DNA of 64,000 nt from Candidatus Gastranaerophilales bacterium (GCA_910587055.1 CAJUKY010000007.1:23037-87036); one strand, 5' to 3'. Numbered from the stretch's first letter, positions 25,611-35,380 are shown. The notes: a model not told the origin generated them from the sequence alone. Numbers and translations are program-made.

Positions 25611-26738
25611 TTATTCAAGTCTGTTTTTAAATGAATAATTTGCAATAAAAAGCGTAAAAATTGAGATAAAAAATATGGGGATTAAATTTAACACACATAA
25701 ATAAAAGTTAATATTTTTTAATATAATCCCCTTTGAAATAACCAGAAAAAACCTTAAAGGATTAATAACTGTAAGGTTTTGTAAAAATTGCGGCGTGATA
25801 TTTTCAACAGGCGCGCTGTACCCTGATAAAATCATGGCAGGAAACATAAAAACAAACACTAAAAGCATGGCCTGCTGCTGTGTTTTTGCAAATGATGAAA
25901 TAAAAAGTCCGACACCCGAAATAGCAATAAGAAACCATATAAGCGCAAAGAAATAAAGCAGGATGCTTCCCTCCATAGGAAGATGAAATATGTATTTTGC
26001 CGCAAGCAGAATTAAAGCGGCGTCAATTACCCCGAAAAATAACGGAATAACAAGCTTCCCGATTACAATTTCATAAGGCTTTAAAGGAGTTACAAGCAAT
26101 TCATCAAAAGTACCGGATTCCTTTTCTCTTGCAAGGGAAAGAGCCGATAGCAAAAGCACCATCGACATTGATAAAATCCCGACAAGGGATGATATTATAA
26201 ACCAGTGATAGTATAAATTCGGATTATACCAGTTTCTCACAATCACATCTATTTTACCGCCCGCCGTTTCATTTTGCATGCCGCCCGTTACGCCTTGAAA
26301 ATCTTCCGCAATTTCCGTTAAATAATTTCCTATAATCTGGCTTCCGTTTGTGTGTCTGCCATCCAGAATTACCTCAATTTCGGGGTTTTGTTTGCTTAAA
26401 TATTTCTTTGTAAAATCATTTTTAATATAAATTCCGCCTCTTACATGTTCTGTATCAAGTTCATTCTTTAATTCTTTCAAATTTTTTACATAGTAAACTT
26501 TTTTAAAATATTTTGAACCCGAAATTCTGTTCAAAAATTCCCTTGAAACAGGCGTAGAATCCTCATTCAAAACAGCAGCCGTAATATTATCTATATCAAG
26601 AGTTGCTGCATGAGAAAATAAAAACAGCTGTATTAAAGGCGGTAAAAATAAAAGTGCACGGCTCTTTTTATCTCTCCAGACAGAATAAAATTCCTTAATT
26701 ATTAATGCAGCAAGCCTTTTAAAATTTATTCCCGTCAT
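25611..26738 (-). CDS. ABC-2 type permease subunit (exporter)
   Basis: 375 residues with one N-terminal helix (about 24-44), a large extracytoplasmic domain (about 45-175) and five helices at the C-terminus. LAREKESGTFDELLVTPLKPYEIVIGKL is the ABC-2 coupling segment, so I place it with the YhhJ/YbhR/YbhS permeases. It overlaps the partner permease by four bases (ATGA) and is last in the exporter operon. The two permeases would form a heterodimeric pore energised by the fused ATPase upstream. Confidence 0.88.
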   Translation of the reverse strand: MTGINFKRLAALIIKEFYSVWRDKKSRALLFLPPLIQLFLFSHAATLDIDNITAAVLNEDSTPVSREFLNRISGSKYFKKVYYVKNLKELKNELDTEHVRGGIYIKNDFTKKYLSKQNPEIEVILDGRHTNGSQIIGNYLTEIAEDFQGVTGGMQNETAGGKIDVIVRNWYNPNLYYHWFIISSLVGILSMSMVLLLSALSLAREKESGTFDELLVTPLKPYEIVIGKLVIPLFFGVIDAALILLAAKYIFHLPMEGSILLYFFALIWFLIAISGVGLFISSFAKTQQQAMLLVFVFMFPAMILSGYSAPVENITPQFLQNLTVINPLRFFLVISKGIILKNINFYLCVLNLIPIFFISIFTLFIANYSFKNRLE

Positions 26739-27922
26739 AAAGCCTGCTCCTCAAGATTTTCAGGTGTAATTTTATACAAAATAATAAACATTAAAAGTGC
26801 AAAAACACCGAGTATTATTGAATTTATAACAATTGTTTCCAAAATGGTTCCCGATAAAAAAAGGCTTGAAATACTTGAAACATAATATCTTGCAGGAATA
26901 AAACATGTTAAAAACCTTAAAAACCATGGCATGGAATTAATTTCATAAATAAGCCCCGAGAGCATCATAGCAGGCATAAACCCGACAACGCCCGCTATCT
27001 GGCTTGCCACAAACTGATCCTTTGAAACCGTTGAAACAACAAATCCGAACCCGAGAGCACCGAGCATGAAAAATGCGGAAACCACCATAAAAGCAAGATA
27101 CGAGCCGTAAAAAGGCACCCTGAAAACAAATATAATTAACATTAAAGAAAACAGGATGGATACCATCGAAAGCAAGAAATAAGCGATATATTTTGATAAC
27201 AGAAATTCGCCCTTTGTAACATTTGTAGTCAAAATTGCTTCCATCGTGCCTCTTTCCCATTCCCGCGCAATAACAAGAGCGGTAAGCACAGTGCCAATCA
27301 TTGTCATAATAATGGCTAAAGACCCCGGTAAAATAAAATAGGAGCTTTTTAAAGAAGGATTATACCAGAATCTTTGAACAATGCTGATTTTACCCCCGCC
27401 CTGCCCTCTTAATGCAGGGTTTTCAATCATTTTAACCCCTTTATAAACAGAAAGCGCGCCTATAATATAGGCTGATACAAATTTTGCAACATTCGGCTCC
27501 GAACCGTCCGTAATTACTTGAATTTCAGGTTTAGGGTACTTATTTTGCCCTGCCTTTTGCCCTGCCGTTTGTGCTTCTTGCGCCCCTTGTAGCCTGAAAT
27601 TTCTGGTAAAATTGCTTCTTATAACGGCAAAACCCTTTATATGGCCTGCTTCAAGCGCATGGGCGGCATCATTTCTTGAATTATATACAATTACATCCAG
27701 ATATCTTGAATGTCGCATTGTATCAAGTATTTCAACGGTTACAGGCGTTTTATCCTCAAGAATAACACCGATTTTTACCGTATTTGTATCAAAATTTATC
27801 CCGAACCCGAATAGAAACAATAAAATAACAGGGAGCAAAAATGCTATTAAAATGCTTGAAAAATCACGTTTAATCTGAAAAATTTCTTTTTTTACAAGTG
27901 CAAATACAGCCTCCATCCTCAT
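26735..27922 (-). CDS. ABC-2 type permease subunit (exporter)
   Basis: 395 residues with the same plan as its partner: N-terminal helix (about 21-41), periplasmic domain including a Gln/Ala/Gly-rich stretch (about 110-130), then helices separated by IAREWERGTMEAILTTNVTKGEFLLSKY, the ABC-2 coupling motif. ATG overlaps the ATPase stop codon. Works with 25611-26738 to move a hydrophobic or cationic substrate across the inner membrane toward the fusion protein and outer-membrane channel encoded upstream. Confidence 0.88.
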   Translation of the reverse strand: MRMEAVFALVKKEIFQIKRDFSSILIAFLLPVILLFLFGFGINFDTNTVKIGVILEDKTPVTVEILDTMRHSRYLDVIVYNSRNDAAHALEAGHIKGFAVIRSNFTRNFRLQGAQEAQTAGQKAGQNKYPKPEIQVITDGSEPNVAKFVSAYIIGALSVYKGVKMIENPALRGQGGGKISIVQRFWYNPSLKSSYFILPGSLAIIMTMIGTVLTALVIAREWERGTMEAILTTNVTKGEFLLSKYIAYFLLSMVSILFSLMLIIFVFRVPFYGSYLAFMVVSAFFMLGALGFGFVVSTVSKDQFVASQIAGVVGFMPAMMLSGLIYEINSMPWFLRFLTCFIPARYYVSSISSLFLSGTILETIVINSIILGVFALLMFIILYKITPENLEEQAL

Positions 27923-29616
27923 TTAGCACCTCCGGCATCCGATATCTCGCCGCCCTGAAACTGTTTTGCGTTCTCTCTTTCTCTTAAAATAAGCTCTATG
28001 AAAGCATCCTGCATGGTGGGCTTAGGGTTTTTCTCGCTTGCAGCAAGCTTTTTCAGGTTATCTGGCGTATCAGTCACAAGTGTCTTTCCTTTAAAAATCA
28101 TGCTTATTCTGTTGCAAAACTGCGCCTCATCCATAAAATGGGTTGTAATTAAAACCGTGGTACCGTTTTTTGATAAAAAATTTATCTGATTCCAGAATTC
28201 CCGCCTTGATAAAGGATCAACCCCTGATGTAGGTTCATCCAGAAATAACACGGGAGGATTATGTACAATGGCGCATGACAATGCGAGCCGCTGCTTGTAG
28301 CCTAAAGGCAGATTTTTTGCATCATAATTTTTGTATTTTTTTAAATCAAAAACCTCAAGAAGAGCAGCAATTCTGCGTTTTCCATCCATCAGCGAAAGAC
28401 CGTACACCCCTGCAAAAAAATTTAAATTCTGCACCACGCTTAAATCTCCGAAAAGAGAAAATTTCTGCGCCATATACCCGAGATAACTGCGCGCAAGGCT
28501 TGGATTTTCATCCATCCGCACCCCCATAATGCTGCTATACCCTTTTGTTGCACTGATAAGTCCGCAGAGCATTTTAAAGGTTGTGGATTTTCCTGCCCCG
28601 TTTGGCCCCAAAAGCCCGAAAATCTCTCCTTTTTTAATTGAAAGATTAACATTATTCGCCGCAACAAACTGCTTTTTTCCTTTGCCGTAAATTTTTGTAA
28701 GGCCTTCAGCGTAAATTGTAACCGTATTTTCCGGGATAACATCCGAAAACCCTTTTGTTATCTGCTCTATTGCAGCTTCTTTCAAAGCATTTGTGCGATT
28801 TTCCTTTATTTTATTTATTACAAAATCTTCAAAAGCTTCTCCTGTCTGTATTTTAGGAGTGCCGTCATAAATTTTTCTTCCTTCGGACAGCAAAAATACC
28901 TGCTCAAAATTTTCCGCTTCATCAAGGTAAGAAGTGGACCATATAACAGAAATTCCGTTTTCGAATACAAGTTTTTTTACAATCTCCATAAGTTCAAGCC
29001 GCGAAACGGGATCCACCCCGACAGAAGGTTCATCTAGCAGCAGAAGCTCGGGTTTTGTAATTAAAGTACAGCAAAGCCCGAGTTTCTGCTTCATCCCACC
29101 TGATAAATTCCCTGTAAGACGGGTTTTAAAATCAATAAGTCCTGCAAATTCAAGCAAGGTATTAATCAACTCTTTATCATCCTGCGTTTTATCGCGCAAT
29201 TTTTCCCTGCTGCCATTTAAGGTATTTAAGGATACAAATAAATTTAAATTTTCTATAACGGTTAAATCCTCATAAAGTCCGAATTTTTGCGGCATATACC
29301 CTATTATTTTTTTAACTTTTGCAAGACTTTCCCCGCTGTCAAACGGTGAAATCCCGTTAATCAAAACTTCTCCGCTCCCCTGCACTCGGCCGTCATCCAT
29401 GCCTGCTTTCCTGCCGGCCGTACTGCTTTTAATATTATCAGGTCTTAAAAGCCCGCAGAGTATTCTTAAAAAAGTTGTTTTCCCCGCTCCATCAGGTCCT
29501 ATAAGCGCTGCCATCTGCTTTTTCTTTAAAATAAATTCAATATCGTTTAGCGCAAGCGCTTTTTCCCCTTTAAAGGTTTTAAAAAGTTTTTTTACATAAA
29601 TAATATCATCGCCCAC
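27919..29616 (-). CDS. Fused double ABC ATPase (YbhF/RbbA-like)
   Basis: Two ATP-binding domains in one 565-residue chain. Domain 1: GPDGAGKTTF (Walker A), LSGGMKQKLGL (signature), LLLLDEPSVGVDP (Walker B). Domain 2: GPNGAGKSTTF, a degenerate signature LPLGYKQRLAL and VLFLDEPTSGVDP, with the switch His in ITTHFMDEA. The altered second signature is also seen in YbhF/YhiH relatives. GTG 29616 is preferred: AAAGGG lies about 8-10 bases upstream and it overlaps the end of the fusion-protein gene by 11 bases; TTG 29655 would be a longer alternative. Powers the exporter encoded by this operon. Confidence 0.88.
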   Translation of the reverse strand: MGDDIIYVKKLFKTFKGEKALALNDIEFILKKKQMAALIGPDGAGKTTFLRILCGLLRPDNIKSSTAGRKAGMDDGRVQGSGEVLINGISPFDSGESLAKVKKIIGYMPQKFGLYEDLTVIENLNLFVSLNTLNGSREKLRDKTQDDKELINTLLEFAGLIDFKTRLTGNLSGGMKQKLGLCCTLITKPELLLLDEPSVGVDPVSRLELMEIVKKLVFENGISVIWSTSYLDEAENFEQVFLLSEGRKIYDGTPKIQTGEAFEDFVINKIKENRTNALKEAAIEQITKGFSDVIPENTVTIYAEGLTKIYGKGKKQFVAANNVNLSIKKGEIFGLLGPNGAGKSTTFKMLCGLISATKGYSSIMGVRMDENPSLARSYLGYMAQKFSLFGDLSVVQNLNFFAGVYGLSLMDGKRRIAALLEVFDLKKYKNYDAKNLPLGYKQRLALSCAIVHNPPVLFLDEPTSGVDPLSRREFWNQINFLSKNGTTVLITTHFMDEAQFCNRISMIFKGKTLVTDTPDNLKKLAASEKNPKPTMQDAFIELILRERENAKQFQGGEISDAGGAK

Positions 29617-30487
29617 ATTCAGCGCCCTTTGTATTTTCTTCAAGCGGTTTTTCAAGCGGAATTCTTATATTTACGGGCATGCCCTGTCTTAAATACAAAT
29701 TATCCTCCCCGTCTTCATCAATAATTACCCTGAGACGGTACACTAAATCCGTTCGAAGAGACACAGTTTCAACGGTTTTCGGGGTAAATTCCGCAACGGG
29801 CGAAATAAATCCGATATGCGCCTTAAATTCGCGTCCGCGTGTAGAATCCGATGAAATATAAGCCTTCTGCCCGAGCTTTATACGCCCCAAATCCTCTTCT
29901 TTAATATAGGCTCTCGCCCAGAGCGGTTTAAATAAAGACATACTGTAAACAGGCACCCCCGAAGCAAGAATGGTTCCTTTTTCATTTATCCTTGTTAAAA
30001 TTATTCCGTCATTCGGTGCAATTAATTCCGTATCCGAAAGTGCAATTTTTGCATTTTGAAATTGGGCCGCCGCAAAATCATAATCCGCAGCAGCCTTATT
30101 TTTGTTGGTTAAAATATTTTTGCATTCTTCTTTTGAAATTGTTTCATCCGCACAAAGTGCAAGGTTTCTTTTGTAAATATCATTTGTATTTATTTTAACG
30201 GCAAGTGTCTGCGCCATTTTTGCTTTTGCTTCTCCTAAATCCGCAGTATAAGTATCCTTTTCAAGTCTTGCCAGAACCTGCCCTTTTTTAACGTAATCCC
30301 CCTCTTCAAAATACAAATCCTGCAATTTGCCTGAAACCCTGAATGAAAGTGCAACTTCTCTGATTTCAATATTTCCGTATAATAAAATTTCATTATCATT
30401 TTTCTTTTTAAAAAATAAAAAATATAAACCCGCCGCAATAACAGCCGCAAAAATTAAAACAATCAGCCATATCTGCCATTTTTTCAT
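29606..30487 (-). CDS. HlyD-family membrane fusion protein
   Basis: An N-terminal anchor helix (residues 5-27) is followed by the lipoyl/barrel halves: GNIEIREVALSFRVSGKLQDL, EGDYVKKGQVLARLE, a coiled-coil hairpin (about 75-150), then ELIAPNDGIILTRINEKGTILASG and a beta-barrel part with LGQKAYISSDS. 293 residues, like YbhG/YhiI. It should bridge the inner-membrane ABC transporter to the outer-membrane channel encoded just upstream (6-base gap). Confidence 0.9.
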   Translation of the reverse strand: MKKWQIWLIVLIFAAVIAAGLYFLFFKKKNDNEILLYGNIEIREVALSFRVSGKLQDLYFEEGDYVKKGQVLARLEKDTYTADLGEAKAKMAQTLAVKINTNDIYKRNLALCADETISKEECKNILTNKNKAAADYDFAAAQFQNAKIALSDTELIAPNDGIILTRINEKGTILASGVPVYSMSLFKPLWARAYIKEEDLGRIKLGQKAYISSDSTRGREFKAHIGFISPVAEFTPKTVETVSLRTDLVYRLRVIIDEDGEDNLYLRQGMPVNIRIPLEKPLEENTKGAECGR

Positions 30488-30492
30488 AGTGC

Positions 30493-31857
30493 TTATATTT
30501 CACCCCCGAGAGCCTTATATAAAGAAATTAAATCAATAAATTTCTGCACCTTTGAATTCAATACCTTTGATTGCTCATACAAAAATTCATTATCCTGATT
30601 TAAAACATCGACAACCCCTTTTACTCCTGAATTATAAGAATTTGAAACCCTGATAAAATTGTCCTCTTCAAAATTCAAATTTGTAAGATTTACCCTGTAT
30701 GTTGCCTCATCCTGCTTTAAATTATATAAAGTGTCATTCACCTCTTTTAGCGCCTTAAGGTCCGTATCCAAATATTCGTTAAGCATTTTTTCATATACAA
30801 ATTTTTTCTGTTTTATATCAAAAATCCTCTTTCCGCCCGTAAATATCTTTTCTGTTGCCCCTGCCATCAAATTAGCAACAGCGCCTTTCCATAAAAAATT
30901 CGGTGTTAAAGTTGAAAACATTAATACACCAAATACGTTTATATCGGGCAAAAACGCCTTCCTTGCAAGGGTAACATCAATTTTTGCCTTTTTTAAGCCC
31001 GCCTCTTTTTGAAGAATATCCGGACGCCCTAAAATTTCATCCCCCTTGATGCAATCAGGTATTTTCCCCGCATATTCTATTTCTTTAATATTCTGCACCT
31101 CATAACAATCTGAAGGTGCTTCCCCTGTTAAATAAGAAAGTCTTGAACTAAATTCTTCCTTTTGCTTTTTATAATTATTCAATATAATTTCTTCAGCCGA
31201 TACTTCTTTTTTAATATTATTAAGCTCAATTTTTCCTACAACCCCGTTATCAAAGCTTTTTTGCACCCGCCGTAATTTTTCCTTTTTATTTTCGATAATT
31301 TTATTTTGAATATTAATCTGCTCATCTAAATTTGCAATATTAAAATACGCTCCCGCAATTTCTCCCGCAAGAGAAATTGCCGCTCCTTTTTCTTCATAAA
31401 TTGCAGCATTAATATCCTCACGTTTCATATCAATTTTATTTTTTCTTTTGCCGAATAAATCAATTTCCCAGTGTGTTATAAAAGGAAGCGCAAAGGCATT
31501 ATCCCTGAAACCCTGATAAGGAAAAGCAACATGAGGAATTTTTATCCCCAGATAGTTTGCCCCAACGCTTAAATCAGGAAACAGTTTTGAAATTTCCGTA
31601 TTTTTAACCTGATAAAGCTCATTAATTTTAAGCCTTAAATTTTTCAGATTATAATTATTATTTATCCCGAGAATTATATATTTTATAAGGCATTCATCAT
31701 TAAAGCGCTTAAAAAAATCAATATTAATATATTGAATTCTGTCTTTTTCCTTTAATTTTTCGCCGCAAAAACCTGCAGCGCAAAATATTACTGAGCACAT
31801 AAATATAAATAAAAACCTTATAAATATTTTCTGATTTGTGCCCAATTTTATAACCAT
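30493..31857 (-). CDS. TolC/CusC-type outer-membrane efflux channel
   Basis: 454 residues: signal peptide (hydrophobic residues about 11-30), then the duplicated outer-membrane-factor repeat with long coiled helices. NYNLKNLRLKINELYQVKNTEISKLFPDLSVGANY opens repeat 1 (cut here into pieces: NYNLKNLRL, LFPDLSVGA), and GRPDILQKEAGLKKAKIDVTL with AFLPDINVFG opens repeat 2. HWEIDLFGKRKN is the typical WEIDLFG segment. It is first in the operon, so this exporter carries its own exit duct. No TetR-type regulator accompanies it. Confidence 0.88.
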   Translation of the reverse strand: MVIKLGTNQKIFIRFLFIFMCSVIFCAAGFCGEKLKEKDRIQYINIDFFKRFNDECLIKYIILGINNNYNLKNLRLKINELYQVKNTEISKLFPDLSVGANYLGIKIPHVAFPYQGFRDNAFALPFITHWEIDLFGKRKNKIDMKREDINAAIYEEKGAAISLAGEIAGAYFNIANLDEQINIQNKIIENKKEKLRRVQKSFDNGVVGKIELNNIKKEVSAEEIILNNYKKQKEEFSSRLSYLTGEAPSDCYEVQNIKEIEYAGKIPDCIKGDEILGRPDILQKEAGLKKAKIDVTLARKAFLPDINVFGVLMFSTLTPNFLWKGAVANLMAGATEKIFTGGKRIFDIKQKKFVYEKMLNEYLDTDLKALKEVNDTLYNLKQDEATYRVNLTNLNFEEDNFIRVSNSYNSGVKGVVDVLNQDNEFLYEQSKVLNSKVQKFIDLISLYKALGGEI

Positions 31858-31954
31858 CCTTATAATCTACAAAAAGATAATATATGTTATTATTAAAAAT
31901 AGTTATTACCGGTATGGATAATACTCTATTTATTAAAGGGAAGGAGAATTTTAA

Positions 31955-33109
31955 ATGCAGAATTTTGAATTTCAGGCTCCGACAAAAGTTATTTTCGGAG
32001 CTGACACAATTTCAAAAGTTAAAGATGAAATACCCAAAGATAAAAAAATCCTTATGACCTATGGCGGCGGTTCTATCAGAAAAAACGGGATTTATAAACA
32101 GGTAATGGAAGCATTGAGTGAGCATACCGTTATGGAATTCGGAGGAATTGAACCTAACCCGAAATTTGAAACCTTAATAAAAGCGGTTGAAATTGTAAAA
32201 AATGAAAATATCGATTTCCTTCTCTCTGTCGGAGGCGGTTCAACACTTGACGGTACAAAATTTATCGCAGCGGCCGCAAAATTTGAAGGCGACCCGTGGA
32301 CTATTCTATCCGAAGGCGCCGAAATTAAAGATGCAATTCCTCTGGGTGATATTATTACCCTTCCTGCAACAGGTTCTGAGATGAATAACGGTGCCGTTAT
32401 ATCAAAACTTGAAACAAAAGAAAAACTTGCCTTCCATTCAAATTATGTATATCCCAAATTTTCAATCATAGACCCGAAAACAACATTCTCGCTTCCTGAA
32501 AAACAAACGGTAAACGGCATTGTAGATACCTTTGTGCATACAATGGAGCAGTATGCAACATATGAAGTTAATACACCGCTTCAGGATGAATGGATGCTAG
32601 GGCTCATTAAAACTTTAATGAAAGAAGCTAAAAAGGTTCTTCAAAAGCCGGATGATTATGAAGCACGCGCCAATATATTCTGGTGTGCAACATGCGGGCT
32701 GAATTACTGGATGTCTTTAGGATGCGTGCAGGATTGGTCAACCCATATGATAGGACATGAATTAACAGCGCTTTACGGCATAGACCATGGCGAATCCTTA
32801 GCGGTTGTACTTACACGCGTTTGGAAGAATAGAAAACGCGATAAAATGAATAAACTTGCAAAGATGGCGGTAGAAGTATTCGGCGCAAATGAATTCCTGC
32901 CAAAAAATATCCTTGCGGATATCACAATCAAAAAAACCAAAAAGTTCTTTGAATCTCTAGGAAGAAGAACAAATCTTTCAGATTACGGCATAAATAAACT
33001 TGATGCCGCTAAAAAGATTTCGGAAAGATTTAAAGAAAGAAATATGGTTCTTGGCGAAAAACACAATATCACACCGGATGAAGTTTATGAAATTTTAATG
33101 AACTGTTGA
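31955..33109 (+). CDS. YqhD/BdhA-type iron-containing alcohol dehydrogenase
   Basis: The 384-residue protein tracks E. coli YqhD closely: FQAPTKVIFGADTI, ILMTYGGGSIRKNGIY, FGGIEPNPKFETL, LLSVGGGSTLDGTKFIAAAA and TLPATGSEMNNGAVIS. Metal ligands are visible as Asp in NGIVDTFVHTMEQY (plus the His), and two His in MIGHELTALYGIDHGESL. It should reduce short aldehydes to alcohols with NADPH, for redox balance or detoxification. AAGGAGAA before the ATG. Monocistronic by appearance. Confidence 0.93.
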   Translation: MQNFEFQAPTKVIFGADTISKVKDEIPKDKKILMTYGGGSIRKNGIYKQVMEALSEHTVMEFGGIEPNPKFETLIKAVEIVKNENIDFLLSVGGGSTLDGTKFIAAAAKFEGDPWTILSEGAEIKDAIPLGDIITLPATGSEMNNGAVISKLETKEKLAFHSNYVYPKFSIIDPKTTFSLPEKQTVNGIVDTFVHTMEQYATYEVNTPLQDEWMLGLIKTLMKEAKKVLQKPDDYEARANIFWCATCGLNYWMSLGCVQDWSTHMIGHELTALYGIDHGESLAVVLTRVWKNRKRDKMNKLAKMAVEVFGANEFLPKNILADITIKKTKKFFESLGRRTNLSDYGINKLDAAKKISERFKERNMVLGEKHNITPDEVYEILMNC

Positions 33110-33164
33110 TTGCCCTTATAATGCAACAGAGTTGGTGTGAGCTCCATGTATTTTATAAAAGATT

Positions 33165-33174
33165 ATGATAAAAT
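33165..33174 (+). promoter_or_regulatory. Extended -10 promoter for the BOF-domain gene
   Basis: ATGATAAAAT, containing TG-A-TAAAAT (33166-33174), 37 bases before ATG 33212. Confidence 0.45.
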
Positions 33175-33211
33175 ATCCTATATTTATTTACCGGATAAGG
33201 AGAAACAATTT

Positions 33212-33631
33212 ATGAAAAAACTCGCGATATTAATTACAGCATTTGTTATGGTATTCAGCGTTCAGGAAACCTTTGCTCACCATCACACAAGAAATCTTCA
33301 AACAGAATATCACTACTATGATTTTGAATATATGCCGGGTGATAAAGGCGGATATACGGGTGCTTCAGATACTGAAATAACAAGCGTTTTGCAGGCAAAA
33401 AAACTCGGAAGCAGCGTATATGTAAAATTAAAAGGTAAAATTGTATCAAAACTGGGCAAAGAAACTTATATGTTTAAAGATAATACAGGTACAGTTAAAA
33501 TTGAAATTGATGACGATAATTGGAACGGCGTAAAGGCAGGCCCTAAAGATACCGTTATTATTGAAGGCGAGCTTGAAAGAGAACAGGGCGGTGTGATAGT
33601 TGATGTTGATAAAATAGAGCTTGCTGATTAA
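33212..33631 (+). CDS. Periplasmic BOF (OB-fold) protein, YgiW/YdeI family
   Basis: ATG 33212 follows AAGGAGA by 8 bases and gives a clean signal peptide (residues 1-22, ending TFAHHH). The mature domain has GGYTGASDTEITSVLQAKKLG, VYVKLKGKIVSKLG, ETYMFKDNTGTVKIEIDDDNW and VIIEGELEREQGG, which is the BOF family core. E. coli relatives (YgiW, YdeI) are linked to resistance to peroxide and cationic peptides. The His-rich start of the mature protein (HHHTRN) could bind metal. Monocistronic with its own terminator. Confidence 0.85.
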   Translation: MKKLAILITAFVMVFSVQETFAHHHTRNLQTEYHYYDFEYMPGDKGGYTGASDTEITSVLQAKKLGSSVYVKLKGKIVSKLGKETYMFKDNTGTVKIEIDDDNWNGVKAGPKDTVIIEGELEREQGGVIVDVDKIELAD

Positions 33632-33689
33632 TAATACCTGAAAGCATTGTATAGCTTTAAAAAATCAAACAATATTAAGAATTGTAACA

Positions 33690-33730
33690 AACAAAATGAA
33701 TCTTGAAATTACAGGGTTCATTTTGTTTTT
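33690..33730 (+). terminator. Terminator after the BOF gene
   Basis: AACAAAATGAATC (33690-33702) pairs with GGTTCATTTTGTT (33715-33727), followed by a T-run. Confidence 0.75.
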
Positions 33731-33784
33731 ATATATACGTAAGATATGTGAAGTATATACAATCTGAAAGAAAGACGGTTAGAA

Positions 33785-34660
33785 ATGACAGAAGTTTACC
33801 AAATTAAAAGCGGCGACACACTAACAAAAATCGCAAAAGAAAAATATGGTTTAAGCGGTAATGCAGCTTACCAAAAAGCCCTTGAAATCGCCAAAGATAA
33901 CGGTATTGCAAATCCGAATTTAATATATGCAGGCACAAACCTGAATCTTAACGGCCTTGGCGAAGAAGAACCGCAGGCCACAGGTGATAATTTTGAACAA
34001 AACGGCGGGCAAAACTGCATTGAAGATGCTTACAAAAATCTTCTGGATGCGCAAAAGCAATATATGCAGCAATTAGCGGGCTTAAATGAAGAAAACAAAG
34101 AAGCTCCGAAAAGCTTCCAAATAGTTGAGCTTAGCGAAGAAAACAAAGAACAAGAGTATATTGACGCCATTTTAGAGCTCACAGAACAACATATGGAAGA
34201 AAACGACAAAGAAGATGAAAACGGCGTAAAAGACGGTGTAATTGAATATGATGAATTTGCAGCTCAGCAGATTGCCTTCTACCGCAGCACATACAGTGAT
34301 TTAGAAACAAGCGACGAAGAACTTGAACAATTAATGGGCTTAAGCAGTATATTTAACATGTATGATGTTGATGAAAGCGGCGTTCTTGAAAAAAATGAAG
34401 TTGCATTCTCATACATTGCATCGGATATAAATTTCAACATGGAAGCACAAAATCAAAACACTGCAATCACCATAGAAGGCAGCGGTGCTAATGCAGAACT
34501 CGACGGTATATTTAATTTTGACCAGATGACATATGCTGCTGCAGCATTCAACGAAGATATGCTTCAAGGCGGCAAAACCTACTCAAATATCTATAACAAA
34601 ATGTCCGATTTGATTCAAAAGGGTGTTGAAAACAGAGAATCAACGGCACATGCCGGTTAA
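33785..34660 (+). CDS. LysM protein with two EF-hand-like calcium loops
   Basis: The N-terminus is a LysM domain (residues 4-52: YQIKSGDTLTKIAKEKYG ... PNLIYAGTNLNL), which binds peptidoglycan or chitin-like glycans. A Glu/Gln-rich middle follows. Two EF-hand-like loops come next, with DENGVKDGVIEYDEF (about 150-165) and DVDESGVLEKNE (about 195-206), each with Asp at 1, 3, 5 and Glu at 12 or close. There is no signal peptide although LysM domains normally act outside, so export would need another route. Function unknown. Confidence 0.75.
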   Translation: MTEVYQIKSGDTLTKIAKEKYGLSGNAAYQKALEIAKDNGIANPNLIYAGTNLNLNGLGEEEPQATGDNFEQNGGQNCIEDAYKNLLDAQKQYMQQLAGLNEENKEAPKSFQIVELSEENKEQEYIDAILELTEQHMEENDKEDENGVKDGVIEYDEFAAQQIAFYRSTYSDLETSDEELEQLMGLSSIFNMYDVDESGVLEKNEVAFSYIASDINFNMEAQNQNTAITIEGSGANAELDGIFNFDQMTYAAAAFNEDMLQGGKTYSNIYNKMSDLIQKGVENRESTAHAG

Positions 34661-34686
34661 TAAAGACTTCGGTTCTATCAAACAGT

Positions 34687-35358
34687 CTAATATTCATTTT
34701 CCAAAAATTCAAAAAGCTTCTCAAATTTAAAATATAGTTGATTTACAGGGATATCCTCATCTACCTCAACGGTGATAACAGGGATATCCCTTTCAACGCC
34801 TGCATAAGTCCCAAAACTCCCGGGGCAAGGATATCCTATATCTTTTTGCACGGGATACCCCGTAATTTCGGATATTTTTTGCGCAAGCTTTAAGGCTTCG
34901 CCGCCTCTATCCCCGTCATAGTTTACTATTTTATAAGGGGCATGGATGGTTATAACCGCATCAAAATTAATTTCATCCATTAAAGATACAACAAATTGCG
35001 TTTCATTTTCACTCCCTGCGGCCTCTCCGCCAAAATAATCAGCCGCATTTTCTCCCGCGGCAGATGTATCTTCCCCCCAATTTTTAGTGGGAAAATTTCT
35101 GTTTAAATCTACTCCGTTTTTATTTACGCGCGTTTTGGCAAAATTCAGCCTCGGAATATAATAGAGATTATTTTTTCCGCCGTATTCAATATCCAAAGCA
35201 CCCGCTGACCCGCAAAAATCAGCATTTGCAGCGCGCCCGAGATATTTATTTATAAAAAACTCGCCCTGTTCTTCATCTCCATGAAAAACACCGATAACAA
35301 GAATGTTTTTTGCCATTTTATTATCGGTGTTTAATCTTTTTATTAATTCTATCTTCAT
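34687..35358 (-). CDS. M14-type zinc amidase/carboxypeptidase, MpaA-like
   Basis: Zinc ligands are HGDEEQG (His and Glu) and the His of TIHAPY; the substrate Arg/Asn are in GVDLNRNFPTKNW and the catalytic Glu in ITVEVDE. The ETQFVVSLMDEIN segment and the VDLNRNFPT block are closest to MpaA, the amidase that cuts the D-Glu-Dap bond of murein tripeptide during wall recycling. ATG 35358 follows AAGGAA by 8 bases; the longer TTG start at 35379 precedes it and is rejected. No signal peptide, consistent with cytoplasmic recycling. Substrate by analogy only. Confidence 0.75.
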   Translation of the reverse strand: MKIELIKRLNTDNKMAKNILVIGVFHGDEEQGEFFINKYLGRAANADFCGSAGALDIEYGGKNNLYYIPRLNFAKTRVNKNGVDLNRNFPTKNWGEDTSAAGENAADYFGGEAAGSENETQFVVSLMDEINFDAVITIHAPYKIVNYDGDRGGEALKLAQKISEITGYPVQKDIGYPCPGSFGTYAGVERDIPVITVEVDEDIPVNQLYFKFEKLFEFLENEY

Positions 35359-35380
35359 TAATAATTCCTTATATAACAAG

